NCBI GenBank assembly: GCA_947364235.1
Contig: CANARY010000005.1
Location: forward strand, 1 to 64,000
Reading direction: 5' to 3'
Source: an uncultured Candidatus Melainabacteria bacterium
GTDB lineage: Bacteria > Cyanobacteriota > Vampirovibrionia > Gastranaerophilales > Gastranaerophilaceae
DNA: 64,000 nt
How positions within the stretch are numbered: position 1 is the first letter of the stretch; each line of letters begins with the position of its first letter. Below the pieces are notes generated by a model. That model saw nothing but the letters and a program-made list of their open reading frames with translations. It was not told where the DNA came from and made no database searches. The position numbers and the translations under genes are program-made. Positions 53,206 through 64,000 of this stretch are shown here, piece after piece.

Positions 53206-53994
53206 ATGTCAGCAGGTTTAGCAATAGCAGCATTTATGCCTTCAGTTGCATCTAATGGAGTTTTTCTTGTAAGAAGAAGCAACAGCGGTATGGAAGCTTT
53301 TGGAGAAAATAATCCTTTCGTTGCAGCTATGAATTTGGATGTTGCAGGCGGTCAGGTATTAAAAGCTGGCAGCGGATTATCAGAAATAGCTAAAAATTCG
53401 AAAAATGAGCTTGCTGCAGGTTTTACAGGGGCAGAAGAGTCAATAAAAGCTTTATTTAAAACTAATAATCTTGTTAAAGGAGTCGGCAAAGTATTATCTT
53501 ATACAGCGGACCATATTAATCCTGTTATTTGTGCAACAGGAGCTGTGAAAGTTCTTACTGCAGATGATAAAGCAGATGCTGCTGTAAAAGAAAGTTTAGC
53601 GCTTGGTACAATGTTTGCTTCTGAAGCTGCTGCTAAAAAAATAATAGGTATGCCTATAGTTAATAAATTTAACTCTAAGATAATGAGTATAGAAAATGAC
53701 GGTGTTTATAAACTTACAGATGGAACTAAAAAGCTTATTGCAAAAAATGGACAGTATAAAATTATTAATGGTAAAAAACTTGTAATTTCCCGTAAAGGTT
53801 TGTATAAAAAGAATCCGTTCTTTGATAAGCAAGTTGATGCTTTAAAAGATTATTGTGAAACTACAAAAGTTTTAAATAAATCAATTAAGTTTGTTCCTGC
53901 AGCATTAAAAGGTTTAGGATTTGTTTGTGCATCTATTGGCGGTTACAAATTGGGCAGCTTTTGCGCTGACAGAATAATAGGAGAAAGAGCTTAA
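53206..53994 (+). CDS. Unknown protein with a short hydrophobic end
   Basis: This 262-residue protein is Ala/Lys/Gly-rich. A short repeat around residues 165-190 has the pattern DGVYKLTDGTKKLI, NGQYKIINGKKLVI, KGLYKK, three consecutive beta-hairpin-like units. A hydrophobic stretch near the C-terminus (GLGFVCASIGGYKLGSF) may insert in the membrane. I do not recognise the family. It overlaps the convergent next gene by 4 bases. Confidence 0.6.
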   Translation: MSAGLAIAAFMPSVASNGVFLVRRSNSGMEAFGENNPFVAAMNLDVAGGQVLKAGSGLSEIAKNSKNELAAGFTGAEESIKALFKTNNLVKGVGKVLSYTADHINPVICATGAVKVLTADDKADAAVKESLALGTMFASEAAAKKIIGMPIVNKFNSKIMSIENDGVYKLTDGTKKLIAKNGQYKIINGKKLVISRKGLYKKNPFFDKQVDALKDYCETTKVLNKSIKFVPAALKGLGFVCASIGGYKLGSFCADRIIGERA

Positions 53995-54827
53995 CGGTTC
54001 TTTAAGTTAGTGATTTTGCCATTATCTTTGTATAGTGTTTGAAACATTGTTTGAGAACGTCTGTAATTGTTAATAGTAGCTTCTAAAGACGCATTTATTG
54101 TCCAGTAGATAACCGGGATAGATACTGTAATTGTTAAAATTGCAGCTACAGCATGTTTAATTACAGTGTTAATTGTTTTAAAGCGTTTTTTGGTAATGGC
54201 AATATCATCTTGCTGTCTTAGAATGCCATTAATTAGATTTTTGCGTTCTTTGACTGTTAAGCTGTCTATGAAATCAACATTTTGAGGGTCAATATAAATA
54301 ACATATTTAGAGTATTTTACATTTCCATCTAAAAAGTCGAGGCTGTCATTATAATCTTTTTGTTCTTGTGTTAATGAACGTTCTGAAATATTTCCATTAG
54401 TAACTTCTTCAATATTTGTATCAATTGTTGTGCTTGAAAATATTGCGCTGCTTATAGTCGTTTCTGCTTCGCTTTCATTGTCTTTGTTACCGGATTCTTT
54501 TTGTTTATTGAGTTTAGCTTTATATTTTTTAATAAAGTTATCATCTAAGTTTTTATCAATATTTATATCTTTTTTTTCAACTGTAGTAGTCTCAGCTGGA
54601 GGTTCGGCTTTCGGCTCTTCAATAATAGCAGCTGGTTCTTCAAAAAGTGTAGTATCATCATTAACATTGAATACAGGAGTATTGATTTCTGAATCTACCA
54701 TATTTTGTGCATCTTGTGCCAGCTTTGATTGAAGCTGATCGATTAAATCTGAAGAAATATCGTCATTTAAAGATGCTAGTTCATTGATATCCATTGAATC
54801 TTTATCGTGGGAAATTTTTTTAGTCAT
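53991..54827 (-). CDS. Unknown single-pass membrane protein with acidic N-terminal region
   Basis: From the ATG at 54827, preceded by AGAGAG, the protein is 278 residues; the frame is open to 54896 but the longer start has no ribosome site. The first 175 residues are acidic and low-complexity with Asp, Ser and Thr. A membrane helix near the C-terminus (AVAAILTITVSIPVIYWTI) is followed by a short basic tail. A tail-anchored or bitopic protein is suggested. No family recognised. Confidence 0.6.
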   Translation of the reverse strand: MTKKISHDKDSMDINELASLNDDISSDLIDQLQSKLAQDAQNMVDSEINTPVFNVNDDTTLFEEPAAIIEEPKAEPPAETTTVEKKDINIDKNLDDNFIKKYKAKLNKQKESGNKDNESEAETTISSAIFSSTTIDTNIEEVTNGNISERSLTQEQKDYNDSLDFLDGNVKYSKYVIYIDPQNVDFIDSLTVKERKNLINGILRQQDDIAITKKRFKTINTVIKHAVAAILTITVSIPVIYWTINASLEATINNYRRSQTMFQTLYKDNGKITNLKNR

Positions 54828-54914
54828 GCAAGACTCTCTTTTCATGTTTATTGTATGATATAAGTATATTATATATGAGATTTTAATATTAGGCAATCTT
54901 AAGAGAGTTTAAAA

Positions 54915-55934
54915 ATGGGTTCAGATAAAGAAAAGCTAATTAGTATTATAAAAAGATTAGGGGATGCTAAAATTCTTGTTGTGGGCGATCTCGCGTTGGA
55001 TGAAATGGTTTATGGTGATACTGAGAGAATTTCTAGAGAAGCTCCTGTTTTAATCTTACAGCATACGCATACAAAGTTTATTCTTGGAGGGGCTTCGAAC
55101 GCAGCTCACAATGTTTCTAAAATTAATAACGGAAAAGTAAGTGTTATTGGGGTTGTAGGTGATGATTATCAAGCAAATGATTTGAAGCAAGCTTTCTTAA
55201 AAGCTGACATTGATTGTTCTTCGCTTATAACTGATAAAGAGCGTAAGACTATTACTAAAACAAGGATATCCGGTTCATGTTCACATTCTATTACTCAGCA
55301 GATTGTGAGAATTGACAGGCAGACTAACACTCCGATTTCAAAAGAAACTGAACAAAAGCTAATCCAAGAAATAGAAAGATTGGTTCCTGAATATGATGCA
55401 ATTATTCTTTCCGATTATCATATTGGAACTTTGTCTGACGATATAATAAATGCTGTAATTTCTACAGCAAAGAAATTTAATAAGAAAGTTGTTGTAGATG
55501 CACAGCGAAATCTTAATCGCTATTACGGCGTAACATCTTTGACGCCGAATCTTCCTGATACTCAAAAACATGTAGGGTTTTATTTAAGAACTAAAGAAGA
55601 CTTTTTAAAGGCTGGTGCCATACTTTTAGACCAATCAGGAGCAGAGGCAGTTCTTATTACGTGCGGTGCTGAAGGCATGGTTGTAGTTGATAAGAATGGT
55701 AATTATACACATATTCCGGTATTTAATAAAGCAGAAGTATTTGATGTTACAGGCGCTGGTGATACAGTTACTGCTCTTTATACTCTTGCTTTGGCAGTTG
55801 GCGCTGAACCTGTGTATGCTGCTATAATAGGTAATATAGCAGCTGGTATTGTTGTAAAACAATTTGGGTGTGCAACTACAACAGTTGATGAAATTATTGA
55901 TTCAATGCCGGATGTTATAAATTTGGAGGGGTAG
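54915..55934 (+). CDS. hldA: D-glycero-beta-D-manno-heptose-7-phosphate kinase (RfaE1/HldA type)
   Basis: This 339-residue PfkB-family sugar kinase begins with VVGDLALDEMVYGDTERISREAPVLIL and FILGGASNAAHNV, the RfaE domain I signature. VTGAGDTVTA near residue 280 contains the catalytic Asp. It phosphorylates heptose 7-phosphate for ADP-heptose, the LPS core precursor. The nucleotidyltransferase half of fused HldE is absent. The next genes, including an O-antigen-ligase-like gene, fit an envelope-glycan operon. Confidence 0.86.
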   Translation: MGSDKEKLISIIKRLGDAKILVVGDLALDEMVYGDTERISREAPVLILQHTHTKFILGGASNAAHNVSKINNGKVSVIGVVGDDYQANDLKQAFLKADIDCSSLITDKERKTITKTRISGSCSHSITQQIVRIDRQTNTPISKETEQKLIQEIERLVPEYDAIILSDYHIGTLSDDIINAVISTAKKFNKKVVVDAQRNLNRYYGVTSLTPNLPDTQKHVGFYLRTKEDFLKAGAILLDQSGAEAVLITCGAEGMVVVDKNGNYTHIPVFNKAEVFDVTGAGDTVTALYTLALAVGAEPVYAAIIGNIAAGIVVKQFGCATTTVDEIIDSMPDVINLEG

Positions 55935-55936
55935 TT

Positions 55937-56464
55937 ATGAAAAAATTAAATATTGTTGATATTATTATTGTTTTAGGTGTTATAATTGCGCTTTTTGTAT
56001 GTATTTTGACTACTAAACATTTCAGGCAGACTGCTGATAAACAAATTGAAGCAACATCACCAATTACTTTTCAGGTATTTTTGCGCGGGGTTACTGTAAC
56101 AGGCGAAGAGTTTCCGGTAAAATCAGAAGATAAAACGTTTATTACCATTAGAAATGTACCTTACACTGAACTTGATGTTGTAAATGTAACATCTCAGCCA
56201 AGGCAGACATTCTTGCCTTCTGCAAAAAATATGTTAGTTCCTGACCCTGCTCAGCCTGCGATTTTTGATGCAATTATTACTATTACAGATACTGCAAAAA
56301 TTACAAAAGACGGGGCTGTAGTAGGAGGTAATAAGATTAAAATGGGATTGCCTGTAACTTTGGAAGGTGAAAAATATAAATTTAATGGAACTATTTCTGA
56401 TGTAAGGGTTACAAATACAGGCGCTGATGTAAAAGATGACGGTGAAAACAATCAGATAGGATAA
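55937..56464 (+). CDS. DUF4330-like single-pass protein
   Basis: This 175-residue protein has one N-terminal membrane helix (about 6-26, DIIIVLGVIIALFVCI) and a beta-rich external domain (PITFQVFLRGVTVTGEEF, then IKMGLPVTLEGEKYKF). The pattern is like DUF4330, a family of cyanobacteria and related bacteria. It starts 3 bases after the heptose kinase gene, which carries its ribosome site GGAGGGG. Likely an envelope protein; function unknown. Confidence 0.68.
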   Translation: MKKLNIVDIIIVLGVIIALFVCILTTKHFRQTADKQIEATSPITFQVFLRGVTVTGEEFPVKSEDKTFITIRNVPYTELDVVNVTSQPRQTFLPSAKNMLVPDPAQPAIFDAIITITDTAKITKDGAVVGGNKIKMGLPVTLEGEKYKFNGTISDVRVTNTGADVKDDGENNQIG

Positions 56465-56468
56465 AAAT

Positions 56469-59675
<3,207 letters not shown>

Positions 59676-59676
<1 letters not shown>

Positions 59677-60086
59677 TGAAAAGGAATTTGAATGTTATAC
59701 AAGTCAAAGGAATAAAAGGTTTATTGATGCTTCTAGGTGTTGGCTGCTGTCTTTTTGCCGGATTTGTAGTATTTCCGGGCTGGGCTGCAATGCACTGCTG
59801 GAATTTCATGGCTTCTTATGGCGGAGGTGTTCCAACGATTGGACTAATTCAAGGAATTCTTCTCTGGGGAATAATTGTTGCTTCATATTTTGCATTTAGA
59901 AGAGAGCGGGTTGTTGTTTGTTTAAGAAATCCTCAAGGTTTGAACGAAGAAGAGTTGAAAGAAGTATTTGCTAATATAAAAAAACAAGCAGGTGAAGATA
60001 AGATAATTCAATCAATGATTAAAGCAAGAGAAGCTGAACTTAAGTTAAAAGAAGATAATTCGAAAGAAAAAACGGAGATTAAATAA
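59676..60086 (+). CDS. Small two-helix membrane protein of unknown function
   Basis: This 136-residue protein has two membrane helices (about 12-32 and 55-72) and a charged helical C-terminus ending KEDNSKEKTEIK. The start overlaps the ligA stop (TAATG). The stop codon lies inside the loop of a terminator hairpin. I do not recognise it. Confidence 0.65.
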
Positions 60087-60097
60087 ATCTCCGTTTT
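60069..60097 (+). terminator. Intrinsic terminator after the ligA operon
   Basis: AAAACGGAGATT (60069-60080) pairs perfectly with AATCTCCGTTTT (60086-60097). The 5-base loop holds the stop codon of the preceding gene. Confidence 0.85.
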
Positions 60098-60114
60098 ATT
60101 TGGAACTTTAAAAA

Positions 60115-60146
60115 AATAATGCCGGATAAAATTATCCGGCATTATT
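60115..60146 (-). terminator. Intrinsic terminator after nusA
   Basis: AATAATGCCGGATAA (60115-60129) pairs with TTATCCGGCATTATT (60132-60146). On the minus strand an oligo-U run follows (complement of 60111-60116). It lies 7 bases past the nusA stop. Confidence 0.85.
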
Positions 60147-60152
60147 TGATAT

Positions 60153-61388
60153 TTATTCTTCTTCTGAAGTTTCTTCTTCAACTTCTTCTTGGGCGATATC
60201 TTCTTCGTCAAGAGCTTGTTGATTCATTTCTTCTTCGATTTCTTCCTGAATTTCATCAGAATCTACTGCACGATCTTCTTCTTCAGCTTCTTCTGTGTAC
60301 TCATAATTAGAAGCTCTATTTGCTTCATCTTGTTCCATTTGAGAAACGCTCTTAATATCAATCTTCCAGCCGGTCAATCTGTGAGCAAGTCTTACGTTTT
60401 GACCTTCTCTGCCGATTGCAAGAGAAAGCTGGTCGTCTGGAACAACAACTAAAGCGTCTTTTGTTTCTTCATCATCTGTCATAATATCAACAGATACAAC
60501 TCTTGCAGGAGAAATTGCGTTAACGATGTATTCAACAGGATCTGGAGACCATCTTACGATATCGATTTTTTCGTTCTTCAACTCGCCTACGATAGTCTGA
60601 ATTCTTGAACCTCTTGGCCCGATACAAGCGCCGACTGAATCTACTTCCGGATCATTTGACCAAACCGCAATTTTTGTTCTAAATCCTGCTTCGCGTGAAA
60701 TTGATTTGATTTCTACAATTCCGTCTTCGATTTCAGGAACTTCAAGTTCAAAAAGTTCTCTAACGATTTCTGAGTGAGCGTGAGATACGATAACTTGCGG
60801 AAGTCTATTTGTTTCTTTAACATTAAGAACAAAAACTCTGATTCTGTTGCCAGGTTTGTAGTATTCACGTGGAATTTGTTCTTTTTGAGGCATGATAGCA
60901 TCTGTTTTACCGATATTAACAATGACGTTTCTATTTTCAACTCTTTGAATAATGCCTGTTGTTAAAGTTCCTTTCTTTTCAAGGAATTCGTTTAAGATAT
61001 TATTTCTTTCAGCATCTCTGATACGCTGTGTGATAACTTGTTTAGCTGATTGAGCAGCAATTCTTCCGAATTGTTCCGGAGTAACTTCAATTTTAACTTC
61101 GTCGTCAACTTCAACTTCGTCGTCGATTTCCTGAGCGTCTTCTAAAGAGATTTCCAGTTCAGGGTCTTCAACTGTTTCAACAACTGTTTTTGTACTGAAT
61201 ACTCCAATTTCGCCTGTTTGTTCGTCTAAAATTGCTTCGATGTTTGCAGCTTCTTTAACATGCATGTGTTTTTTGTAAGCAGCAACCATTGCGTCGCATA
61301 AAGAAGCAATTAAAACTTCTTTAGATATTCCGCGTTCTCTTTCAAGCTCTTCACAAGCTTCAAATAATGCTGTACCGATTTTAATCAT
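60153..61388 (-). CDS. nusA: Transcription termination/antitermination factor NusA
   Basis: This 411-residue protein has an N-terminal polymerase-binding domain, an S1 domain (KGTLTTGIIQRVENRNVIVNIGKTDAIMP) and two KH domains (ACIGPRGSRIQTIVGELKNEKIDIVRWS and AIGREGQNVRLAHRLTGWKIDI). The last 50 residues are a Glu-rich acidic tail. It follows rimP by 29 bases with an AAAGGAGAACAA site. infB, the common downstream gene, is not present; a terminator follows. Confidence 0.97.
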   Translation of the reverse strand: MIKIGTALFEACEELERERGISKEVLIASLCDAMVAAYKKHMHVKEAANIEAILDEQTGEIGVFSTKTVVETVEDPELEISLEDAQEIDDEVEVDDEVKIEVTPEQFGRIAAQSAKQVITQRIRDAERNNILNEFLEKKGTLTTGIIQRVENRNVIVNIGKTDAIMPQKEQIPREYYKPGNRIRVFVLNVKETNRLPQVIVSHAHSEIVRELFELEVPEIEDGIVEIKSISREAGFRTKIAVWSNDPEVDSVGACIGPRGSRIQTIVGELKNEKIDIVRWSPDPVEYIVNAISPARVVSVDIMTDDEETKDALVVVPDDQLSLAIGREGQNVRLAHRLTGWKIDIKSVSQMEQDEANRASNYEYTEEAEEEDRAVDSDEIQEEIEEEMNQQALDEEDIAQEEVEEETSEEE

Positions 61389-61417
61389 CTGTTGTTCTCC
61401 TTTATTTTAATTTATTT

Positions 61418-61900
61418 CTAATCTATATAAAGCTTTGCTGACTGAATATTTTCTTTAGGAATTTGCAGCTCTTCGCCGTCGTCAAAACGGAAGAATTTCA
61501 GTCCTTCTTTGTCATCCCAGTCCAGAATTTCACCTTTAAAAATCTTCTCTGTCTCGCCTTCTAAAGGAGTTTTAAGCTTAAGGCTTATTCTTCTGCCTTT
61601 AAAAATCAAAAACTCTTTATCGGATTTAAATTTTCTTTCTAAGCCTGGAGAAGAAACTTCCAAATAATATTTTACTGGTATAAGTTCATCAAGAAAATCA
61701 TTTAAGCTTCTTGTCACGTTTTCACAATCATCAAGTGTAATATCTTTTTCGTAAGAGTAAAGATAAATTCTTAAAAACCATCTATGGTTTTCTTTTACAA
61801 ATTCTATTTCAATGGGGATAAGGTTAAACCTTACTGCAGTATTTTCGATAAGCGGTGTAATTTTTTCAAGGATTTCGTATCTATTGATATCCTGTTTCAT
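61418..61900 (-). CDS. rimP: Ribosome maturation factor RimP
   Basis: This 160-residue protein acts in 30S assembly. The family signature LEVSSPGLERKF is intact, as is the N-terminal region with RIYLYSYEKDITLDDCENVTRSLNDFLD. A very strong AAGGAGGAAT site precedes the ATG. Its leader contains a terminator-like hairpin directly upstream. The rimP-nusA order is canonical. Confidence 0.95.
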   Translation of the reverse strand: MKQDINRYEILEKITPLIENTAVRFNLIPIEIEFVKENHRWFLRIYLYSYEKDITLDDCENVTRSLNDFLDELIPVKYYLEVSSPGLERKFKSDKEFLIFKGRRISLKLKTPLEGETEKIFKGEILDWDDKEGLKFFRFDDGEELQIPKENIQSAKLYID

Positions 61901-61922
61901 AATCTATTCCTCCTTATCAAAT

Positions 61923-61955
61923 AAAAAAAGAACGGGAATTGACCGTTCTTTTTTT
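61923..61955 (-). terminator. Intrinsic terminator/attenuator in the rimP-nusA leader
   Basis: AAAAAAAGAACGG pairs with CCGTTCTTTTTTT (61923-61935 with 61943-61955), with a 7-base loop and a run of U on the minus strand. It lies between the promoter at 61976-62004 and the rimP ribosome site. It may also end the small gene at 62013-62228. Confidence 0.8.
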
Positions 61956-61975
61956 AAGAAACTATTCACATTTAA

Positions 61976-62004
61976 ATTATATCAAAAATAAATAATTTTG
62001 TAAA
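61976..62004 (-). promoter_or_regulatory. Strong promoter for rimP-nusA
   Basis: On the minus strand TTTACA (62004-61999), 17 bases and TATAAT (61981-61976) are near consensus. The start near 61969 gives a leader of about 70 bases that contains the terminator hairpin. Confidence 0.7.
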
Positions 62005-62012
62005 TCTCAATA

Positions 62013-62228
62013 TTAAGGTTTATGAAGAAATTTCTTTACAGCTATTTGTGTTAGTTTTCCTACTGCAAATAAAATTGCACTGGCAAAAGGAATAGGAGTA
62101 ATCAATCCGATTCCTCCTGCAACAATCGGTAAATTATCAATTGTAACTTTTTTAGGTATTTGTTTAGTTATTTTTTTTATTTTTGCTGGTGTTTTTACTG
62201 ATATAGTTTTAATAGCACTAATCTTCAT
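62013..62228 (-). CDS. Small basic membrane protein of unknown function
   Basis: This 71-residue protein has a very basic first half (KTPAKIKKITKQIPKKV) and a hydrophobic second half (LPIVAGGIGLITPIPFASAILFAVG) followed by a basic tail. It may insert in the inner membrane. There is no ribosome site; weak -10-like boxes lie just upstream. It diverges from lysS and is followed by the rimP promoter and hairpin. Unknown family. Confidence 0.55.
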   Translation of the reverse strand: MKISAIKTISVKTPAKIKKITKQIPKKVTIDNLPIVAGGIGLITPIPFASAILFAVGKLTQIAVKKFLHKP

Positions 62229-62237
62229 AATTTTATA

Positions 62238-62267
62238 TTAACACAAATGTGTTTATGATAATATATA
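62238..62267 (+). promoter_or_regulatory. Divergent lysS regulatory region with operator-like palindrome
   Basis: TTAACA (62238-62243) and TATATA (62262-62267) with an 18-base spacer could serve lysS. AACACA (62240-62245) and TGTGTT (62248-62253) form a 6-bp inverted repeat over the -35 and spacer. The region is shared with the divergent small gene. Confidence 0.35.
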
Positions 62268-62297
62268 AACTATAAGCAATCTAAATGAGGATAAATT

Positions 62298-63833
62298 ATG
62301 ACACAGCAAACAAAAGAGCCTATTTCGGCAAAAGAAACAATAAGACAAACTAGAATTCAAAAACTTGCAGAGCTCGCAGACAAAGGAATTAATCCATATC
62401 CTTATGCATTTGATAAAGATGCTGATGCAAAAGATTTGCAGGAAAAATACAAAGACCTGTCTGCTGGAGAAGAAACTGAAGATTATTATTCTGTAGCAGG
62501 AAGAGTTATGGCTGTTAGAAATTCAGGTATGTTTATCGATTTGATGGATACAACAGGAAAAATTCAGATATTTTCTCATAAAGAAAATATGGATCCTGAA
62601 ATGGTTAAAACGCTCAAATTAGTTGATATTGGTGATATTCTTGGATTTTACGGTTCAATTAGAAGGACTCCAAGAGGTGAATTATCTGTAAAAGCAAAAA
62701 GTTTTAGAGTGCTTTCAAAATCTCTTCTTCCGCTTCCTAATAAACAAATCAGTGAAGAAAAGCTTGAGCAGCTTAAATCTCACCACACAATGTCTGATAC
62801 TGAAACTAAGTACCGCCAAAGGTATCTTGATTTAATTGTAAACGAAAGTACAAGAGATACTTTAAGAAAAAGAAGTTTAATTATTCAAAAGGTACGTGAA
62901 TACCTTTACAAGCAAGGGTTTATTGAAGTTGAAACTCCAATGCTTCATACTCAGGCATCTGGTGCAAATGCAAGACCGTTTATGACTCATCATAACGCTT
63001 TAGATATGGATTTAACATTAAGAATCGCTCCGGAGCTTCATTTAAAAAGGCTTATGGTCGGCGGTTTGAACGATAAAATATTTGAACTTTCAAGATGTTT
63101 CAGAAACGAAGGTATTGATACTCGTCATAACCCTGAATTTACAATGATTGAGCTATACCAGTCTTTTGTTGATTACAATGAGATGATGGCTTTGACTGAA
63201 AACCTTGTTGCTTATGTTGCGCAAGAAGTTCTTGGTACAATGAAAGTTAAATACGGAGAGCACGAAATCGATTTGACACCTCCATGGGATAGAAAAACTA
63301 TGATTGGAGCTATAAAAGAAATGACTGGTGTTGATTTCGGTGAATTCTTTACTGCAAAAGAAGCTTATGACAAAGCAAAAGCTATGCATGTTGAAGTTGA
63401 TGAAGAAATGAACTGGGGTCAGGTAATTGAAGCAGTATTTGAAGAAAAAGTTGAACCGACTCTTATTCAGCCTATTCATATCATTGATTATCCAAGAGAA
63501 ATTTCTCCGCTTGCAAAAGTTCACAGAGATAATGACAGATTAACTGAACGTTTTGAAACACGTGTAAATGGCTGGGAAATTGCAAATGCGTTCTCAGAAT
63601 TAACTGATCCAATTGACCAGAGACATCGTTTTGAAGCTCAAGCTTTAGCAAAAGCTAATGGAGACGAAGAAGCAATGGAAATTGATGAAGATTACATCAA
63701 TGCTCTCGAGTACGGATTGGCGCCTACAGGCGGTATGGGAATGGGAATTGACAGGCTGGTAATGCTTCTTACCAACTCGCCTACAATAAGAGACGTAATC
63801 GCGTTCCCGACTTTGAAAAAAATAGAAAACTAA
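62298..63833 (+). CDS. lysS: Lysyl-tRNA synthetase (class II)
   Basis: This 511-residue synthetase has an N-terminal OB-fold anticodon domain and a class II core. Motif 2 is seen as RCFRNEGIDTRHNPEFTMIELY and motif 3 as GGMGMGIDRLVMLLTNSP. Lysine-pocket residues in TLRIAPELHLKRLMVGG and HPLAKxH-like SPLAKVHRDN are normal. GAGGATAA precedes the ATG. A GC-rich hairpin follows the stop. Confidence 0.97.
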   Translation: MTQQTKEPISAKETIRQTRIQKLAELADKGINPYPYAFDKDADAKDLQEKYKDLSAGEETEDYYSVAGRVMAVRNSGMFIDLMDTTGKIQIFSHKENMDPEMVKTLKLVDIGDILGFYGSIRRTPRGELSVKAKSFRVLSKSLLPLPNKQISEEKLEQLKSHHTMSDTETKYRQRYLDLIVNESTRDTLRKRSLIIQKVREYLYKQGFIEVETPMLHTQASGANARPFMTHHNALDMDLTLRIAPELHLKRLMVGGLNDKIFELSRCFRNEGIDTRHNPEFTMIELYQSFVDYNEMMALTENLVAYVAQEVLGTMKVKYGEHEIDLTPPWDRKTMIGAIKEMTGVDFGEFFTAKEAYDKAKAMHVEVDEEMNWGQVIEAVFEEKVEPTLIQPIHIIDYPREISPLAKVHRDNDRLTERFETRVNGWEIANAFSELTDPIDQRHRFEAQALAKANGDEEAMEIDEDYINALEYGLAPTGGMGMGIDRLVMLLTNSPTIRDVIAFPTLKKIEN

Positions 63834-63839
63834 TTGTAA

Positions 63840-63865
63840 GGGCGGAGCTTTTTAAAGCTCCGCCC
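63840..63865 (+). terminator. GC-rich hairpin after lysS
   Basis: GGGCGGAGCTTT (63840-63851) pairs perfectly with AAAGCTCCGCCC (63854-63865). The T run after it is poor (CTCTT), so termination may be partial and the next gene could be read through. Confidence 0.65.
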
Positions 63866-63877
63866 CTCTTAAATGCC

Positions 63878-64000
63878 ATGAAAGAACAAGATTTTATAGA
63901 TATAATTAAAAAACAAATAGGGGATGAATTTCTTGGAGATGACTGCGCTTATCTTAAAGAGTTTGGAATAGTAGTTTCTCAAGACAGCCTTATAGAAGAT
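63878..64000 (+). CDS. N-terminus of a ThiL/AIR-synthase-like kinase (partial)
   Basis: The first 41 codons run off the window. FLGDDCAYL followed by VVSQDSLIED resembles the N-terminal metal/nucleotide-binding region of thiamine-monophosphate kinase ThiL (GDDAA, then D-LVE). Other AIR-synthase-fold proteins cannot be excluded from this fragment. No Shine-Dalgarno is visible; the ATG lies 12 bases after the lysS hairpin. Confidence 0.55.
   Translation, partial: MKEQDFIDIIKKQIGDEFLGDDCAYLKEFGIVVSQDSLIED

Overview
The window is AT-rich chromosomal DNA from a Gram-negative, non-photosynthetic member of the cyanobacterial phylum, most likely a gut-type Vampirovibrionia/Melainabacteria (order Gastranaerophilales). 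The main evidence is the RNA polymerase. The beta-prime chain is split into rpoC1 and rpoC2, and rpoC2 carries an insertion of about 650 residues inside the trigger loop, as in Cyanobacteria. Families best known from cyanobacteria and plastids (DUF561, DUF3326, probably DUF4330) sit beside a flagellar export cluster. No photosynthesis, tRNA, rRNA, CRISPR or transposon genes are seen. Apart from small gaps the DNA is densely coding, and no gene-free stretch exceeds 300 bases.

Layout. 1-2.3 kb: a DUF561 TIM-barrel protein, a secreted HtrA-like protease and an exported protein. 2.3-7.3 kb: an envelope energy-transduction cluster (two TonB-type transducers, ExbB, two ExbD, a multipass protein). 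7.3-9.1 kb: DNA polymerase III delta-prime and delta. 9.2-12.1 kb: a large coiled-coil/GLUG-repeat protein with a sigma-28-type promoter. 12.2-20.5 kb: flagellar type III export genes fliP-fliQ-fliR, a divergent DUF2142 gene, then flhB, flhA, a PilZ protein and a small membrane protein. 20.5-27.7 kb: leuS, rny, a YmdB-type phosphodiesterase, a PHP phosphoesterase, a pseudopilin and a LOG-family protein. 27.7-30.3 kb (minus): a LuxR-type DNA-binding protein, upp, an MCE protein, an unknown gene and rnpA. 30.4-38.2 kb: two further genes with sigma-28-type promoters (an unknown protein and a lytic transglycosylase) flank an unusual three-gene minus-strand operon. 38.2-40.1 kb: a large unknown membrane protein. 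40.4-50.7 kb: rpoB-rpoC1-rpoC2 and trigger factor. 50.7-60.1 kb: DUF3326, a CorC/HlyC-type protein, lineage-specific unknowns, a heptose kinase, a DUF4330-like protein, an O-antigen-ligase-like protein and ligA. 60.1-64 kb: rimP-nusA on the minus strand, lysS, and the start of a ThiL-like kinase.

The most interesting signals are regulatory. Three scattered genes share sigma-28 (FliA) promoters with exact 11-base spacing, which links an unknown 186-residue protein, a 952-residue GLUG protein and a lytic transglycosylase to the flagellar regulon. At least nine genes have a -10 box placed 6-9 bases before the start codon with no Shine-Dalgarno site, which suggests that leaderless mRNAs are common. 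A strong promoter followed by an intrinsic-terminator hairpin precedes rimP-nusA, a plausible NusA-responsive attenuator. The best candidate for an undescribed system is the operon at 30,933-37,376. It encodes a membrane protein with a large acidic cytoplasmic part and a TonB-C-like external domain, an acidic protein with a helix-turn-helix-like tail, and a zinc-ribbon/P-loop ATPase/TPR protein.
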